Shown: positions 8,401-17,035 of the stretch, one piece after another
Layout: every line of letters begins with the position of its first letter
Position numbering within the stretch: the stretch's first letter is position 1
Source: Verrucomicrobiota bacterium
GTDB lineage: Bacteria; Verrucomicrobiota; Verrucomicrobiia; Opitutales; Opitutaceae
Reading direction: 5' to 3'
Assembly (NCBI GenBank): GCA_016235555.1
Contig: JACRKC010000045.1
Coordinates: forward strand, 1 to 42,294
DNA: 42,294 nt
Program-made: the position numbers and the translations under genes
The notes under the pieces: generated by a model
The model's database searches: none
Told to the model about the DNA's origin: nothing
Seen by the model: only the letters and a program-made list of their open reading frames with translations

Positions 8401-11133
8401 ATGCCCCGCCGGATCGCCCTCGCCGCCTTCTGCCTGCTCGTCGCGTGCACTTCCGCCGCGCCGGCACCAAACTCGGACGATCTCGCCTTCTTCGAGTCCA
8501 AAGTCCGCCCGCTGCTCGCCGATCGCTGCTACGAATGCCACGGCGCCAGGAAACAGAAAAGCGGCCTGCGCCTCGACTCGCTCCCCGGCTGGCAGGCCGG
8601 CGGTGACGGCGGCGACGTGATCCGCCCCGGCGACCCCGCCAGGAGCCGGCTGATCGAGGCCGTCCGCTACACCAACGAGGATCTCCAGATGCCGCCAAAG
8701 GAATCGCTGCGGCCCGACGAGGTCGCCGTGCTTGTCGAGTGGGTGAAACGCGGCGCGCCCGATCCGCGCACGACCGCGCCCACGGACTCGCCGCCCAAAA
8801 TCGCCGCGATGTCCCTCGAACAAGCGCGCGAGCACTGGGCCTTTCGTCCGGTGATCGCCCCGCCCGTGCCCGCCGGCGTGCACCCGATCGACCATCTCGT
8901 GCGCACCCGGCTCGCCGCCGAGAAGCTCGCGCCCAACCCCCCCGCCGATCCGCGCACGCTCATCCGCCGCGCCTACCTCACGCTCCTCGGCCTGCCGCCC
9001 TCCTACGATCGCGTGGAGCAATTCGCCGCAGCGCCCTCGCCCGCCGCTTTCGCGCAGCTCATCGACCAACTCCTCGCGCGCCCCGAATACGGCCAGCGCT
9101 GGGGCCGCCACTGGCTTGATGCCGCGCGCTATTCCGACACCACCGAAAAATCCACCGACTCCGAGCGGCGCATTCCGTTTGCCCACACCTACCGCGACTA
9201 CGTGATCGAGTCGTTCAACACCGACCGTCCCTTCGACCGCTTCATCCGCGAACAGATCGCCGCCGACCTCCTCCCCTCCGACTCCGCTCCCGACCTGCGC
9301 GCCCTCGGCTTTCTCACCGTCGGCCGGCGCTTCGAAGGCAACATCGAGGCGCCGCAACTCATCGTCGACGAACGCATCGACACCATCGGCCGGGGCGTCC
9401 TCGGCCTCACGCTCTCGTGCGCGCGCTGCCACGACCACAAGTTCGACGCCGTCCCGACCAGCGACTACTACTCGCTCTACGGCATCCTCGCCAGCACCCA
9501 GGAGCCGCTCGATCTGCCGGAGATCGGCCGCGCCCCCGAGACGCCAGCGGTGAAAAAATACCGCGCCGATCGCGCCGCGCTGCTGGCGGACTACGACAAG
9601 CTCCTCGACGACATCACCGCCCGCTCCCGCAAGTTGGTCCTCGAACTCGCCCCCGAGTATCTCCGCCACCTCGTCGCCGAGTCGCCCAATCACCGCACCG
9701 TCGAGGGTTTCGTGCCGCTCGACACGCCCCGCGGGCTCCTCGTGCTCGGCGGCGCGCCGGCGTGGGCCAACCTCATCGACCAGAGCAACCGCCGCGGCGA
9801 GGCCTACTTCAAGCTCTGGCCGCGACTCCTCGCCCTCCCTTCCCGCGACTTCGCCGTCCGCGCCAAGTCCATCCTCGACGACGCCGTGCAACACGCCACC
9901 GAGCACGATCCGCAAATCCTCGCGGCGCTCGCCGAAAAACCGCCCGCCTCGATGCTCGAGGTCGCCGACGCCTTTGGCCGCGTCGTCGCCGAGGCCGCGA
10001 AAACGCCGGAGGCCCCCGGATTGAGCGCCGTCCTCTGCGGACCCGGCTCGTTTCCCGAGTTCAACCGCGCCGCCGTCGCCGTCGACGTCTTCCGTTTCGT
10101 CACCGAACACCAGCTCGTCGCCCGCAAGGACGGCGAAGCCGCCGCGAAGATCCGCGAGAAACTCACCACCCTCGAAGCCACCGCGCCCGTCGACCGCGCC
10201 CAATTCATCGGCGCATCCACCGAACCGTTCGCCGCCCGCGTCATGTTGCGCGGCGACCGCAACAAACTCGGCGACGCCGTGCCGCGCCGCTTCCCGCAGG
10301 TGCTCGCCGCCGTCGACGCCACGACCTATTCCGACGACGGTCGCCGCCAGCTCGCCGCGGCGCTGGCCAGTCCGCAGAACCCGCTCACCGCCCGCGTGAT
10401 CGTGAATCGCGTGTGGCAGCAGCATTTCGGCACCGGCCTCGTCGCCACCGCCGACAACTTCGGCGCCTCTGGCGAGCGCCCGTCGCACCCCGAACTGCTC
10501 GATCACCTCGCGGCGTGGTTCATGGCCCACGGCTGGTCGATCAAGGCCCTGCACCGCCACGTCATGTCGTCGGCCACGTGGCAGCAGAGCAGCGCGCTGC
10601 GCCCCGACGCATTCGAGCGCGATCCGGCGAACCGCCTCCTCTGGCGCATGAGCCCGCACCGGCTCGATTTCGAGACCATGCGCGACAGCCTGCTGCGCGT
10701 CGCCGGCCGGCTCGATGTGCGCCTCGGCGGACGCAGCGCCGCGCTCGACGACGATAACGTCCGCCGCGCCGTCTACGGCTACACCGACCGCTACCGCATC
10801 CCGGCGCTGTTGCGGAATTTCGACATGGCCAATCCCGACCAGTCGATCGCCCGCCGCGCCGAGACCACGCACCCGCTGCAGGCGCTGTTCTTTCTGAACA
10901 GTCCGTTCGTCCGCACACAGGCCGAGCACGTCAACCGCCAGCCCGAGATCGCCGAGCAGCTCGACGCCGACGAGCGCGTGCGCGCGCTCTATCGCCGCGT
11001 GCTGCTGCGCGGGCCCGATCGCGACGAACTCACCCTCGCGCGCCGCTTCCTTGGCACCGCGCCCGCCGAGTCGCACTGGGTGCAGTTCACGCAGGCCCTG
11101 TTGCTCTCCAACGAGTTTTTCTTTTGCGACTGA
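8401..11133 (+). CDS. PSCyt1-DUF1549-DUF1553 heme c protein
   Basis: This 910-residue exported protein has the domain order seen in Planctomycetota and Verrucomicrobiota. A signal peptide ends in a possible lipobox (LLVAC). A cytochrome c-like PSCyt1 domain (about 28-115) carries CYECH at 43-47 and a likely axial Met in MPPK at 97. DUF1549 (PSCyt2) runs from about 163 to 370 and ends with a second heme-type motif, CARCH, at 340-344. DUF1553 (PSD1) spans about 640-890 and includes FGASGERPSHPELL. The biochemical role of the family is not established; the two CxxCH motifs imply covalent heme and electron transfer in the periplasm. The next gene encodes DUF1501, its usual partner. The start ATG follows TTTCCC. 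Neighbouring fucosidases and a sulfatase suggest a part in glycan breakdown, which is inference. Confidence 0.9.
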   Translation: MPRRIALAAFCLLVACTSAAPAPNSDDLAFFESKVRPLLADRCYECHGARKQKSGLRLDSLPGWQAGGDGGDVIRPGDPARSRLIEAVRYTNEDLQMPPKESLRPDEVAVLVEWVKRGAPDPRTTAPTDSPPKIAAMSLEQAREHWAFRPVIAPPVPAGVHPIDHLVRTRLAAEKLAPNPPADPRTLIRRAYLTLLGLPPSYDRVEQFAAAPSPAAFAQLIDQLLARPEYGQRWGRHWLDAARYSDTTEKSTDSERRIPFAHTYRDYVIESFNTDRPFDRFIREQIAADLLPSDSAPDLRALGFLTVGRRFEGNIEAPQLIVDERIDTIGRGVLGLTLSCARCHDHKFDAVPTSDYYSLYGILASTQEPLDLPEIGRAPETPAVKKYRADRAALLADYDKLLDDITARSRKLVLELAPEYLRHLVAESPNHRTVEGFVPLDTPRGLLVLGGAPAWANLIDQSNRRGEAYFKLWPRLLALPSRDFAVRAKSILDDAVQHATEHDPQILAALAEKPPASMLEVADAFGRVVAEAAKTPEAPGLSAVLCGPGSFPEFNRAAVAVDVFRFVTEHQLVARKDGEAAAKIREKLTTLEATAPVDRAQFIGASTEPFAARVMLRGDRNKLGDAVPRRFPQVLAAVDATTYSDDGRRQLAAALASPQNPLTARVIVNRVWQQHFGTGLVATADNFGASGERPSHPELLDHLAAWFMAHGWSIKALHRHVMSSATWQQSSALRPDAFERDPANRLLWRMSPHRLDFETMRDSLLRVAGRLDVRLGGRSAALDDDNVRRAVYGYTDRYRIPALLRNFDMANPDQSIARRAETTHPLQALFFLNSPFVRTQAEHVNRQPEIAEQLDADERVRALYRRVLLRGPDRDELTLARRFLGTAPAESHWVQFTQALLLSNEFFFCD

Positions 11134-11164
11134 CCCCAATCAACCACCCCTGTCCCGCACCTTG

Positions 11165-11255
11165 TCATTCTGAGCGCAGCGAAGAATCCACTTCGACTCC
11201 CGCACCACAACCTCCGATGAAAGCCCAACTGGATTCTTCGCTCCGCTCAGAATGA
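11165..11255. repeat. Inverted repeat pair (TCATTCTGAGCG family)
   Basis: Arms at 11165-11190 and 11230-11255 are 26 bases each with one mismatch. Repeats starting TGTCATTCTGAG are found in many bacterial genomes. This one lies between two genes that normally act as a pair. Confidence 0.85.
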
Positions 11256-11283
11256 CGATCACGCGAAAGCCGCGCCTCACCCC

Positions 11284-12714
11284 TTGTCCGCCCATCTCCA
11301 CATCCTCGCTCCGCTCCTCTCCCGTCGCGAAATGCTCCGCCGTTGCGGCGCCGGCTTCGGCACGCTCGGGCTCGCCGCGCTGCTCGGGCCCAACCTCGCA
11401 TCGGCCGCGCCCACCGCGGGCCCGCTCGCCCCCCGCGCGCCGCACTTCCGCGCCCGCGCCAAACGCGTGATCCAGATTCTCGCCAACGGCGGTCCGTCGC
11501 AGATGGACACCTTCGATCCGAAGCCGGTGCTCACGAAGTATCACGGCCAGCGCTTGCCCGTCCACCTGCAGACCGAGCGGCCCACCGCCACCGCGCTCGG
11601 CTCGCCGTTCCAGTTCGCGCGTTACGGCCAGTGCGGCCTCGAAGCCAGCGAGCTGTTCGCCTCGCTCGCCGAGCAACACGCCGACGACCTCTGCGTGATC
11701 CGCTCGATGTATTCCGACTCGCCGGTCCACGAAAACTGCCTGCGCCTGCTCAACTGCGGCGCGAGCATCATGGCCCGCCCGAGCATCGGTTCGTGGATCA
11801 CCTACGGCCTCGGCACCGAAAACGAAAATCTTCCCGGCTTCGTCGTGCTCGTCCCGAAGGGCATGCCGGTCGCCGGCGCCGACAACTGGCAGTCCTCCTT
11901 CCTCCCCGGCGCCTACCAAGGCACCTACCTCGAGACGCAGGATCGCTCGGCCGCGCAGTTGCTCGAGCACCTGGCCAACTCGCAGCTCACCACCGACGAG
12001 CAGCGCGCCCAGCTCGACCTCGCGCAAGCGCTGAACCGACGCCATTTCGCCGCGCGCCACGAGCCCGCCCTCGAAGCCCGCATCCAGAGTTTCGAAACCG
12101 CCTTCCGCATGCAGGCCGCCGCGACCGATGCCTTCGACCTCGATCGCGAGCCCGAGGCCATCCGCACGCTCTACGGCGACACGCCGCAGGCGAAACAAAT
12201 GCTCCTCGCCCGCCGCCTCGTGGAACGCGGCGTGCGTTACGTGCAAGTCTGGCACGGCACGCTCCAACCGTGGGACAGCCACGACAACATCGAGAAAGCC
12301 CATCGCCGTCTCGCCACCGAGTGCTGCCAGGGCATCACCGCGCTCCTGACCGATCTGAAACAACGCGGGCTGTTCGACGACACCCTCGTGATCTGGGGCG
12401 GGGAGTTCGGCCGCACGCCGACGGTCGAACTCTCGCAAGGCGAGAAGGTCGCCCCCACCGCCGGCCGCGATCACAACCACCACGGTTACACCATGTGGCT
12501 CGCCGGCGGCGGCACGCGCGGCGGCCACATCCACGGCGCGACCGACGACTTCGGCTTCAAGGCCATCAAGGACCGCGTGCACGTCTACGACCTCCAAGCC
12601 ACCGTGCTCCACCTGCTCGGCCTCGATCACGAGCGCCTCACCTTCCGCCACGCCGGCCGCGACTTCCGCCTGACGGATGTCCACGGCAACGTCGTGCCCC
12701 AGCTCATCGCCTGA
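11284..12714 (+). CDS. DUF1501 protein, Tat-exported
   Basis: This 476-residue protein belongs to the DUF1501 family, which has an alkaline-phosphatase/sulfatase-like fold and usually accompanies PSCyt1-DUF1549-DUF1553 proteins. A twin-arginine motif, SRREMLRR, lies at 13-20, followed by a hydrophobic stretch to LASAAP. Landmarks include NGGPSQMDTFDPKP near 69-82, IWGGEFGRTP near 370-380 and GRDHNHHGYTMWLAGGG near 391-407, whose Asp/His residues probably bind metal. The reaction is unknown. I chose a TTG start because the only nearby ATG, at 11332, would cut off the Tat motif. The bases before the TTG, CGCCTCACCCC, are identical to those before the sulfatase ATG at 15036. The 150-base gap to the upstream heme protein holds an inverted repeat. 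Confidence 0.88.
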   Translation: MSAHLHILAPLLSRREMLRRCGAGFGTLGLAALLGPNLASAAPTAGPLAPRAPHFRARAKRVIQILANGGPSQMDTFDPKPVLTKYHGQRLPVHLQTERPTATALGSPFQFARYGQCGLEASELFASLAEQHADDLCVIRSMYSDSPVHENCLRLLNCGASIMARPSIGSWITYGLGTENENLPGFVVLVPKGMPVAGADNWQSSFLPGAYQGTYLETQDRSAAQLLEHLANSQLTTDEQRAQLDLAQALNRRHFAARHEPALEARIQSFETAFRMQAAATDAFDLDREPEAIRTLYGDTPQAKQMLLARRLVERGVRYVQVWHGTLQPWDSHDNIEKAHRRLATECCQGITALLTDLKQRGLFDDTLVIWGGEFGRTPTVELSQGEKVAPTAGRDHNHHGYTMWLAGGGTRGGHIHGATDDFGFKAIKDRVHVYDLQATVLHLLGLDHERLTFRHAGRDFRLTDVHGNVVPQLIA

Positions 12715-13052
12715 GCCCGCCTCCTTGAACGAACCACGGATGGACACGGATGAACACGGATTGCCAGAGAGAAGTGCGCTCACCGATCCCCCGGCGTCAC
12801 CGTAGCTGACAGCGGGCCAGCTCAACCATCCCCGCGGCACAGATTTCCCTTCAGCATCCGTGTCCATCCGTGTTGATCCGTGGTTGGACAAGTGGATCGA
12901 TCCGGATGGCAGCAGCGTCCCTCGCGCATCCGTTGGCCCGCCATCACACGATCCGCCACGAATCGGCCAAAATCCGCGCAGAACGCCGGCAGCGAATCAC
13001 CTACGCTGGCCCGCCACCGCCCGTCACCCCTTCGGCGCGGACGGCTTTCCCC
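12715..13052. other. Intergenic region with inverted repeat
   Basis: This 338-base gap between two genes on the same strand is dominated by the long-spaced inverted pair at 12732-12885. From 12886 to 13052 I see no gene, and no promoter I can support. Confidence 0.5.
12732..12885. repeat. Inverted repeat pair (AACCACGGATGGACACGGAT)
   Basis: Arms at 12732-12761 and 12856-12885 are inverted near-copies, each made of short runs around CACGGAT. The type is widespread in Verrucomicrobiota and Planctomycetota intergenic DNA. The spacer is about 95 bases. Confidence 0.8.
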
Positions 13053-14207
13053 ATGCCTCACTCCGATCTTTCCCGCCGCGATTTCCTCCGCACGTCGGCC
13101 ACCGCCGCCACGGCGCTGGCCCTCGGCCCGTCGCTCCGCGCCCAGCCCGCCACCACCGCCCCTATTCCCGCCCGCGCGGGTGGTGTGAAGACGCGTTCCG
13201 CCGCCGACGACGCCAAGCTCCTCCCCGGCGCCCAGCGCCTGTCCGTCCCCGCGCTGCAGCAATGGGAGGCGATGAAGTTCGGTATGTTCATCCATTTCGG
13301 GATGAGCACCTATATCAACGCCGAGCTCCCGAGCGGCGCCGATCCGTCGACCACCTACGCGCCCGACAAACTCGACGTCGATCAATGGATCTCCATCGCG
13401 CGCGACGCGGGCATGAAATACGCCGTGCTCACCACCAAGCATGTCGCCGGCCACTGCCTCTGGCCCACGCGCCACAACGACTACCACGTCGGCACCTCCG
13501 GCAACAAAACCGACGTCGTCGCCGCGTTCGTCAAAGCCTGCGAGCGCCGCGGCGTGAAACCCGGTTTCTACTATTGCTCGTGGGACAACCACAATCGCTT
13601 CGGCTCCCTCTCGCCCAATGTCGCCCCGCTCGGCTTCGCGCGCACCGGCCCGCCCGTCAACCGCAGCTCCGCCTACGTGACGCAGGCCTACCTTGATTTC
13701 CAGTGGGCGCAGATCACCGAGCTGATGGACCACTACGGCCCGGTCGCCGAGTGGTGGCTCGACATTCCGCACCTGCTCCCGCGCGACTACCGCAACCGGC
13801 TCTACGCCCACATCGCCGCCCGCCAGCCCGCCGCGCTCATCCTCTACAACCACGGCATCGGCGACGGCTCCGAGCTCTTCGTCGACCGGGCCTGGCCGAC
13901 CGACCTGATCCCGATCGAGCGCTTCCTCCCCAACTCCGGCACCGGCCACGTGAAATGGCGCAACATCGACGGACAGAATTTCTACCTCCCAGGCGAAGTG
14001 TGCGATCCCATCGGCTCCGACTGGTTCTACACCGAGCGCGACCAACCGCGCTCCGACGCCGAGCTGCTCGGCATGTATCTCACGAGCACGTCCCGCGGCG
14101 CCAACCTCCTCCTCGACGTCGGCCCCGACAAACACGGCCTCATCCCCGAGCGCTACGCCACCGCCCTCACCCGCCTCCACCGGAACATCGACCGCCTCGG
14201 CTTTTAA
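13053..14207 (+). CDS. Tat-exported GH29-type alpha-L-fucosidase
   Basis: This 384-residue protein is a second GH29-like enzyme. The N-terminus has a twin-arginine signal (DLSRRDFLRTS, R8-R9), in contrast with the Sec signal of the enzyme at 3816. The barrel motifs are MKFGMFIHFG at 74-83, TTKHVAGHCLWP at 128-138, FYYCSWDNH at 172-180 and EWWLDIP at 233-239, where D237 is the expected nucleophile. E315 in LPGEVCDPIG is a candidate acid/base. GANLLLDVGPDKHG near the end is the usual closing motif. There is no extra binding domain. Some proteins of this branch act on galactosides or unknown sugars, so fucosidase activity is likely but not certain. The start follows CTTTCCCC; the frame stays open upstream to 12870 through repeat DNA. 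Confidence 0.85.
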   Translation: MPHSDLSRRDFLRTSATAATALALGPSLRAQPATTAPIPARAGGVKTRSAADDAKLLPGAQRLSVPALQQWEAMKFGMFIHFGMSTYINAELPSGADPSTTYAPDKLDVDQWISIARDAGMKYAVLTTKHVAGHCLWPTRHNDYHVGTSGNKTDVVAAFVKACERRGVKPGFYYCSWDNHNRFGSLSPNVAPLGFARTGPPVNRSSAYVTQAYLDFQWAQITELMDHYGPVAEWWLDIPHLLPRDYRNRLYAHIAARQPAALILYNHGIGDGSELFVDRAWPTDLIPIERFLPNSGTGHVKWRNIDGQNFYLPGEVCDPIGSDWFYTERDQPRSDAELLGMYLTSTSRGANLLLDVGPDKHGLIPERYATALTRLHRNIDRLGF

Positions 14208-14221
14208 CGACGCCAAAGCTC

Positions 14222-14309
14222 AGCGACTGCGGAGCGCGGCGCGCTGGCTGCGTGGTGGGGGAATGGCGGAGGCCGGAAGCAGCCAGCGTGACGCGCGGAG
14301 CAGTTCGCT
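14222..14309. repeat. Inverted repeat pair (GCGCTGGCTGC)
   Basis: Arms at 14222-14251 and 14279-14309 are inverted and imperfect; the inner bases GCTGGCTGC and GCAGCCAGC pair exactly. The element starts 15 bases after the GH29 stop codon. Confidence 0.65.
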
Positions 14310-14667
14310 ACGGCGGCTGGTTGCACACAACTCTCAGGGTTGGGCGTTGTGGTCGGCGCGGAGAAATCAACTGACTCCATCGGCCCTTCCGTCGCACGCC
14401 TGGGAGTCGGAACAAACCGTCCGCAATGCGACACATAATCTGACGACCCTCCGGGCCGCAGTAGTCCGCACTGCTCTCTGGTGGATACAACGCCGGAAGC
14501 TGAAGGCAGCGACGCCGTATGGTCTCAAGCTCCAAGTTTTCAATCGGGGTGGAAACAAAGTGCTGCCACGACTCGGCACTGCACTCGCCGTAGGCCATAG
14601 ACTGAACGATGCTGCCGACGTCAATCGGGCTGATGCGTGGCTTCGGGCGATGTGACCTTGTCGGCAT
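14308..14667 (-). CDS. Hypothetical small protein in low-GC patch
   Basis: I do not recognise this 119-residue reading frame. It reads more like a protein than the frames overlapping it on the other strand: mixed composition, few Arg/Ala/Pro runs, and segments such as GSIVQSMAYGECSAESW and IENLELETIRRRC. No signal peptide, membrane segment or domain is visible. The last residues run into the inverted repeat at 14222-14309, so the C-terminus may be artificial or the gene may be a remnant. The ATG at 14667 has no Shine-Dalgarno sequence. Base composition differs from the neighbours, which fits transferred DNA, but a chance open frame is quite possible. Confidence 0.25.
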   Translation of the reverse strand: MPTRSHRPKPRISPIDVGSIVQSMAYGECSAESWQHFVSTPIENLELETIRRRCLQLPALYPPESSADYCGPEGRQIMCRIADGLFRLPGVRRKGRWSQLISPRRPQRPTLRVVCNQPP

Positions 14668-14870
14668 AAGCGCGTAACAACACCTAACATGGCTTTGACC
14701 AACTTCGGGGTGATGTCGGCATGTCGGCGAAACTGGATTCTCAATAAACGGCCGCAACCGAAATTTCGTTTCCGCTCAAATCCCTGCGCCGGAGTCCGCG
14801 CTGGATTCTCCCACCCAAATGCCGCCCATATCTCAGCGGGCCTTGCGCTCGATGCGCCGGAATTTCCCGA

Positions 14871-14945
14871 ACCGCAGATCACGCAGTTTCGCGGGTTGCG
14901 GCCGCACCTCCCTCGACCATCCGCGCCATCAGCGTAATCCGCGGT
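14871..14945. repeat. Inverted repeat (ACCGCAGATCACGC)
   Basis: Arms at 14871-14884 and 14932-14945 are inverted with two mismatches. On the minus strand it reads as an ACCGCGGATTACGC-type intergenic element. Confidence 0.6.
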
Positions 14946-15035
14946 CCCTCTTCCCGGACGCCAACTTCGCCGCCTTTGACACCGCATGATTGCGTCGCAC
15001 TCACACATCTCGCAGAACATCACCCGCCTCACCCC

Positions 15036-16652
15036 ATGATTCGCCGACTCCTCCTCGCTTTCCTTTCCCTGGCTGTCGCCGCCGCTGTCACGACCCGCGC
15101 CGCCACCACGACCAAGCCGAATATCGTCGTCATCCTCGTCGACGACATGGGCGTCTCCGACCTCGGCTGCTACGGCTCCGAAATCCCCACGCCCAACCTC
15201 GACAAGCTCGCTGCGAGCGGCCTGCGCTTCACCCAGTTCTACAACACCGGCCGTTGCTGCCCCACGCGTGCCTCGCTCTTGACCGGGCTTTATCCGCACC
15301 AGACCGGCGTCGGCCACATGGTCAACGACGACGGCGCGGCGTTTCCCGGCTTCCGCGGCCGGCTCAACGACTCCTGCGTCACGCTCGCCGAGGTCCTCCG
15401 CCCCGCCGGCTACTTCACCATCATGACCGGCAAATGGCACGTGGGCCAGGCCGCCGGCGTCGTGCCATGGAAACGCGGTTTCGACCGCTCGCTCACCGCG
15501 GCCGCCGGCGGTTTCTATCAACCCGGCCACCCGCGCGCCGTGGTCGATCTCAACGGCGAGAAACTCGCCGACACCGATCCGCGCCTCGGCGCCAACTGGT
15601 ATTCGACCGATCTGTGGACCGATCAGGCGATCAAGTTCATCGACGAGTCCCGCCCGACGGGAAAACCGTTCTTCCTCTACCTCGCGCACAACGCCCCGCA
15701 CTTCCCCCTCCAGGCCCCCGCCGAGGACATCGCGAAATTCCGCGGCCGCTACAAAGCCGGCTGGGACAAACTTCGCGCCGAGCGTTACGCGAAGCAGAAG
15801 CAGATCGGCCTCATCGATCCCGCGTGGCCGCTCGCGCCACGCGTGAGCGAAATCGCCGCTTGGGACTCGCTCACGTCCGAGCAGCAGGATCGCTTCGATC
15901 ATCTCATGGCCGTCTACGCCGCGTGCGTGAATCACATGGATCGGGCCGTCGGCCGGCTCGTCGACGCCCTGCGCGAGCGCGGTGTGCTCGACAACACGCT
16001 CATCCTTTTCATGAGCGACAACGGCGGCAACGCCGAGAGCGGCCCCAACGGTCGCACCGACGGCGATCCCACCCAGGCCACGTCGGCGTGGTATTGCGGC
16101 GAGTCGTGGGCGCACCTGCAAAACACGCCCTTCCGCCGCTACAAGCACTACAACCACGAAGGCGGCATCGCCACGCCGCTCATCGCCCACTGGCCCGCCC
16201 AGATCGCAGCGCGCGGCGAATTTCGGACGCAACCCGGTCACTTGATCGACGTGATGGCCACGCTGGTTGACGTTGCAGGAGCGAACTACCCGAAGATCTT
16301 CAACGGCCACGCGATCCTGCCGATGGAAGGCCGCAGCCTCGTGCCCGCGTTCGCCAACCAGCCGATCTCGCGCGAGGCGCTCTTCTGGGAGCACGAGGGC
16401 AACGCCGCCGTGCGCGTCGGCGATTGGAAACTCGTGCGCCAAAGCCGCACCGGCCCGTGGGAACTCTACAACCTCAAGTCGGACCGCACCGAGCTCAACA
16501 ACCTGGCTGCCACCGAGCCCGCCCGCACGAAGGAACTCCTCGCCAAGTGGGAAGCCTGGGCCATCCGCGCCCACGCCAAGCCCGACCCGAACGAGTCCCC
16601 CGACGCGGCGAAAAAGAAGGCCAAGAAAAAAGCCGGGCCGAACACCAAGTAG
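15036..16652 (+). CDS. Exported type I sulfatase (arylsulfatase family S1)
   Basis: This 538-residue enzyme is predicted to remove sulfate esters from a sugar or polysaccharide outside the cytoplasm. A Sec signal peptide ends near TTRAATT. PNIVVILVDDMG at 28-39 provides metal-binding Asp36 and Asp37. CCPTR at 74-78 matches the CxPxR signature, so Cys74 should be converted to formylglycine by a maturase that is not in this window. TGKWHVG at 131-137 and FMSDNGGN supply further active-site and metal residues, and HNAPHFPLQAP is also typical. The C-terminus is lysine-rich (AAKKKAKKKAG). The start ATG follows CGCCTCACCCC, the same eleven bases as before the DUF1501 gene. Together with two GH29 enzymes it points to a sulfated, fucose-containing substrate, but the sugar is not provable from sequence. 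Confidence 0.92.
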   Translation: MIRRLLLAFLSLAVAAAVTTRAATTTKPNIVVILVDDMGVSDLGCYGSEIPTPNLDKLAASGLRFTQFYNTGRCCPTRASLLTGLYPHQTGVGHMVNDDGAAFPGFRGRLNDSCVTLAEVLRPAGYFTIMTGKWHVGQAAGVVPWKRGFDRSLTAAAGGFYQPGHPRAVVDLNGEKLADTDPRLGANWYSTDLWTDQAIKFIDESRPTGKPFFLYLAHNAPHFPLQAPAEDIAKFRGRYKAGWDKLRAERYAKQKQIGLIDPAWPLAPRVSEIAAWDSLTSEQQDRFDHLMAVYAACVNHMDRAVGRLVDALRERGVLDNTLILFMSDNGGNAESGPNGRTDGDPTQATSAWYCGESWAHLQNTPFRRYKHYNHEGGIATPLIAHWPAQIAARGEFRTQPGHLIDVMATLVDVAGANYPKIFNGHAILPMEGRSLVPAFANQPISREALFWEHEGNAAVRVGDWKLVRQSRTGPWELYNLKSDRTELNNLAATEPARTKELLAKWEAWAIRAHAKPDPNESPDAAKKKAKKKAGPNTK

Positions 16653-16692
16653 CCGCACGACACGACCCGTCCTGCCAATCGCCCGGGTCTCC

Positions 16693-16768
16693 TGTCATTG
16701 CGAGGAGCGACGCGACGAAGCAATCCAGCTGGTTTGCCACGGCGCGCTTCGCGCACCTCGCAATGACA
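16693..16768. repeat. Inverted repeat (TGTCATTGCGAGG)
   Basis: Exact 13-base arms at 16693-16705 and 16756-16768. The TGTCATTGCGAGGAGC type is known from many bacterial genomes. Confidence 0.8.
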
Positions 16769-16813
16769 ATGGCCCGAGAGTCGTTTCAGTTGAAGTGTAG
16801 CTCCGACCGGCAG

Positions 16814-16880
16814 GTAGGTCGGGGTTTATCCCCGACACGTGTCCGCCTGTGGCGGGCGTCGGGCGTAAAGCCCGACCTGC
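16814..16880. repeat. Composite three-hairpin repeat, copy 1
   Basis: The outer arms are GTAGGTCGGGG and CCCGACCTGC. The left third folds as TCGGGGTTTATCCCCGA, the middle as GTCCGCCTGTGGCGGGC and the right third as TCGGGCGTAAAGCCCGA. The same three-part layout is at 20741-20807. Confidence 0.85.
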
Positions 16881-16960
16881 GAAAACGGCTACGAAACTCG
16901 TTACACCGCTGCAGCCGGATCATCGCCTTCGGTTGTTCCTCCACGAAGCGATTCTCTCGA

Positions 16961-17035
16961 GGTGGAGCGCGTTGCCCCCAACGCGCTTTCGTGAGTCACG
17001 CGACAACCAGCGCGTTGCGGGCAACGCGCTCCACC
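16961..17035. repeat. Nested inverted repeat (GGTGGAGCGCGTTGCC)
   Basis: Exact 16-base arms at 16961-16976 and 17020-17035; inside them AACGCGCT and AGCGCGTT also pair. The left arm and its own hairpin recur alone at 18446-18470. Confidence 0.85.

Larger units (their letters stand above)
14208..15035. other. 828-base gap with repeats and a low-GC patch
   Basis: The gap begins with an inverted repeat (14222-14309) and ends with another (14871-14945). Between them, about 14380-14830, GC is visibly lower than in the rest of the window. That patch holds one plausible small ORF on the minus strand (14308-14667) and nothing else I recognise. Confidence 0.5.

Noticed and set aside
8272-11139. A 955-residue open frame antisense to the heme protein gene
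   Set aside because: High-GC codon bias opens the opposite strand. Its composition (Gly, Ala, Glu, Arg, Val) is typical of shadow frames, while the plus strand has clear domains.
11163-11258. Insertion sequence ends flanking a lost element
   Set aside because: The arms are only 39 bases apart, there is no target duplication, and the same arm design recurs in many gaps without any transposase.
14680-14760. Integron attC-like site (CCTAAC/GTTAGGT next to a small ORF)
   Set aside because: One end matches the core consensus, but no second core site or folded attC body is present, and no integrase is visible.
14367-16658. A 763-residue minus-strand frame spanning the sulfatase and the gap
   Set aside because: It is antisense to a clear sulfatase and runs through inverted repeats.
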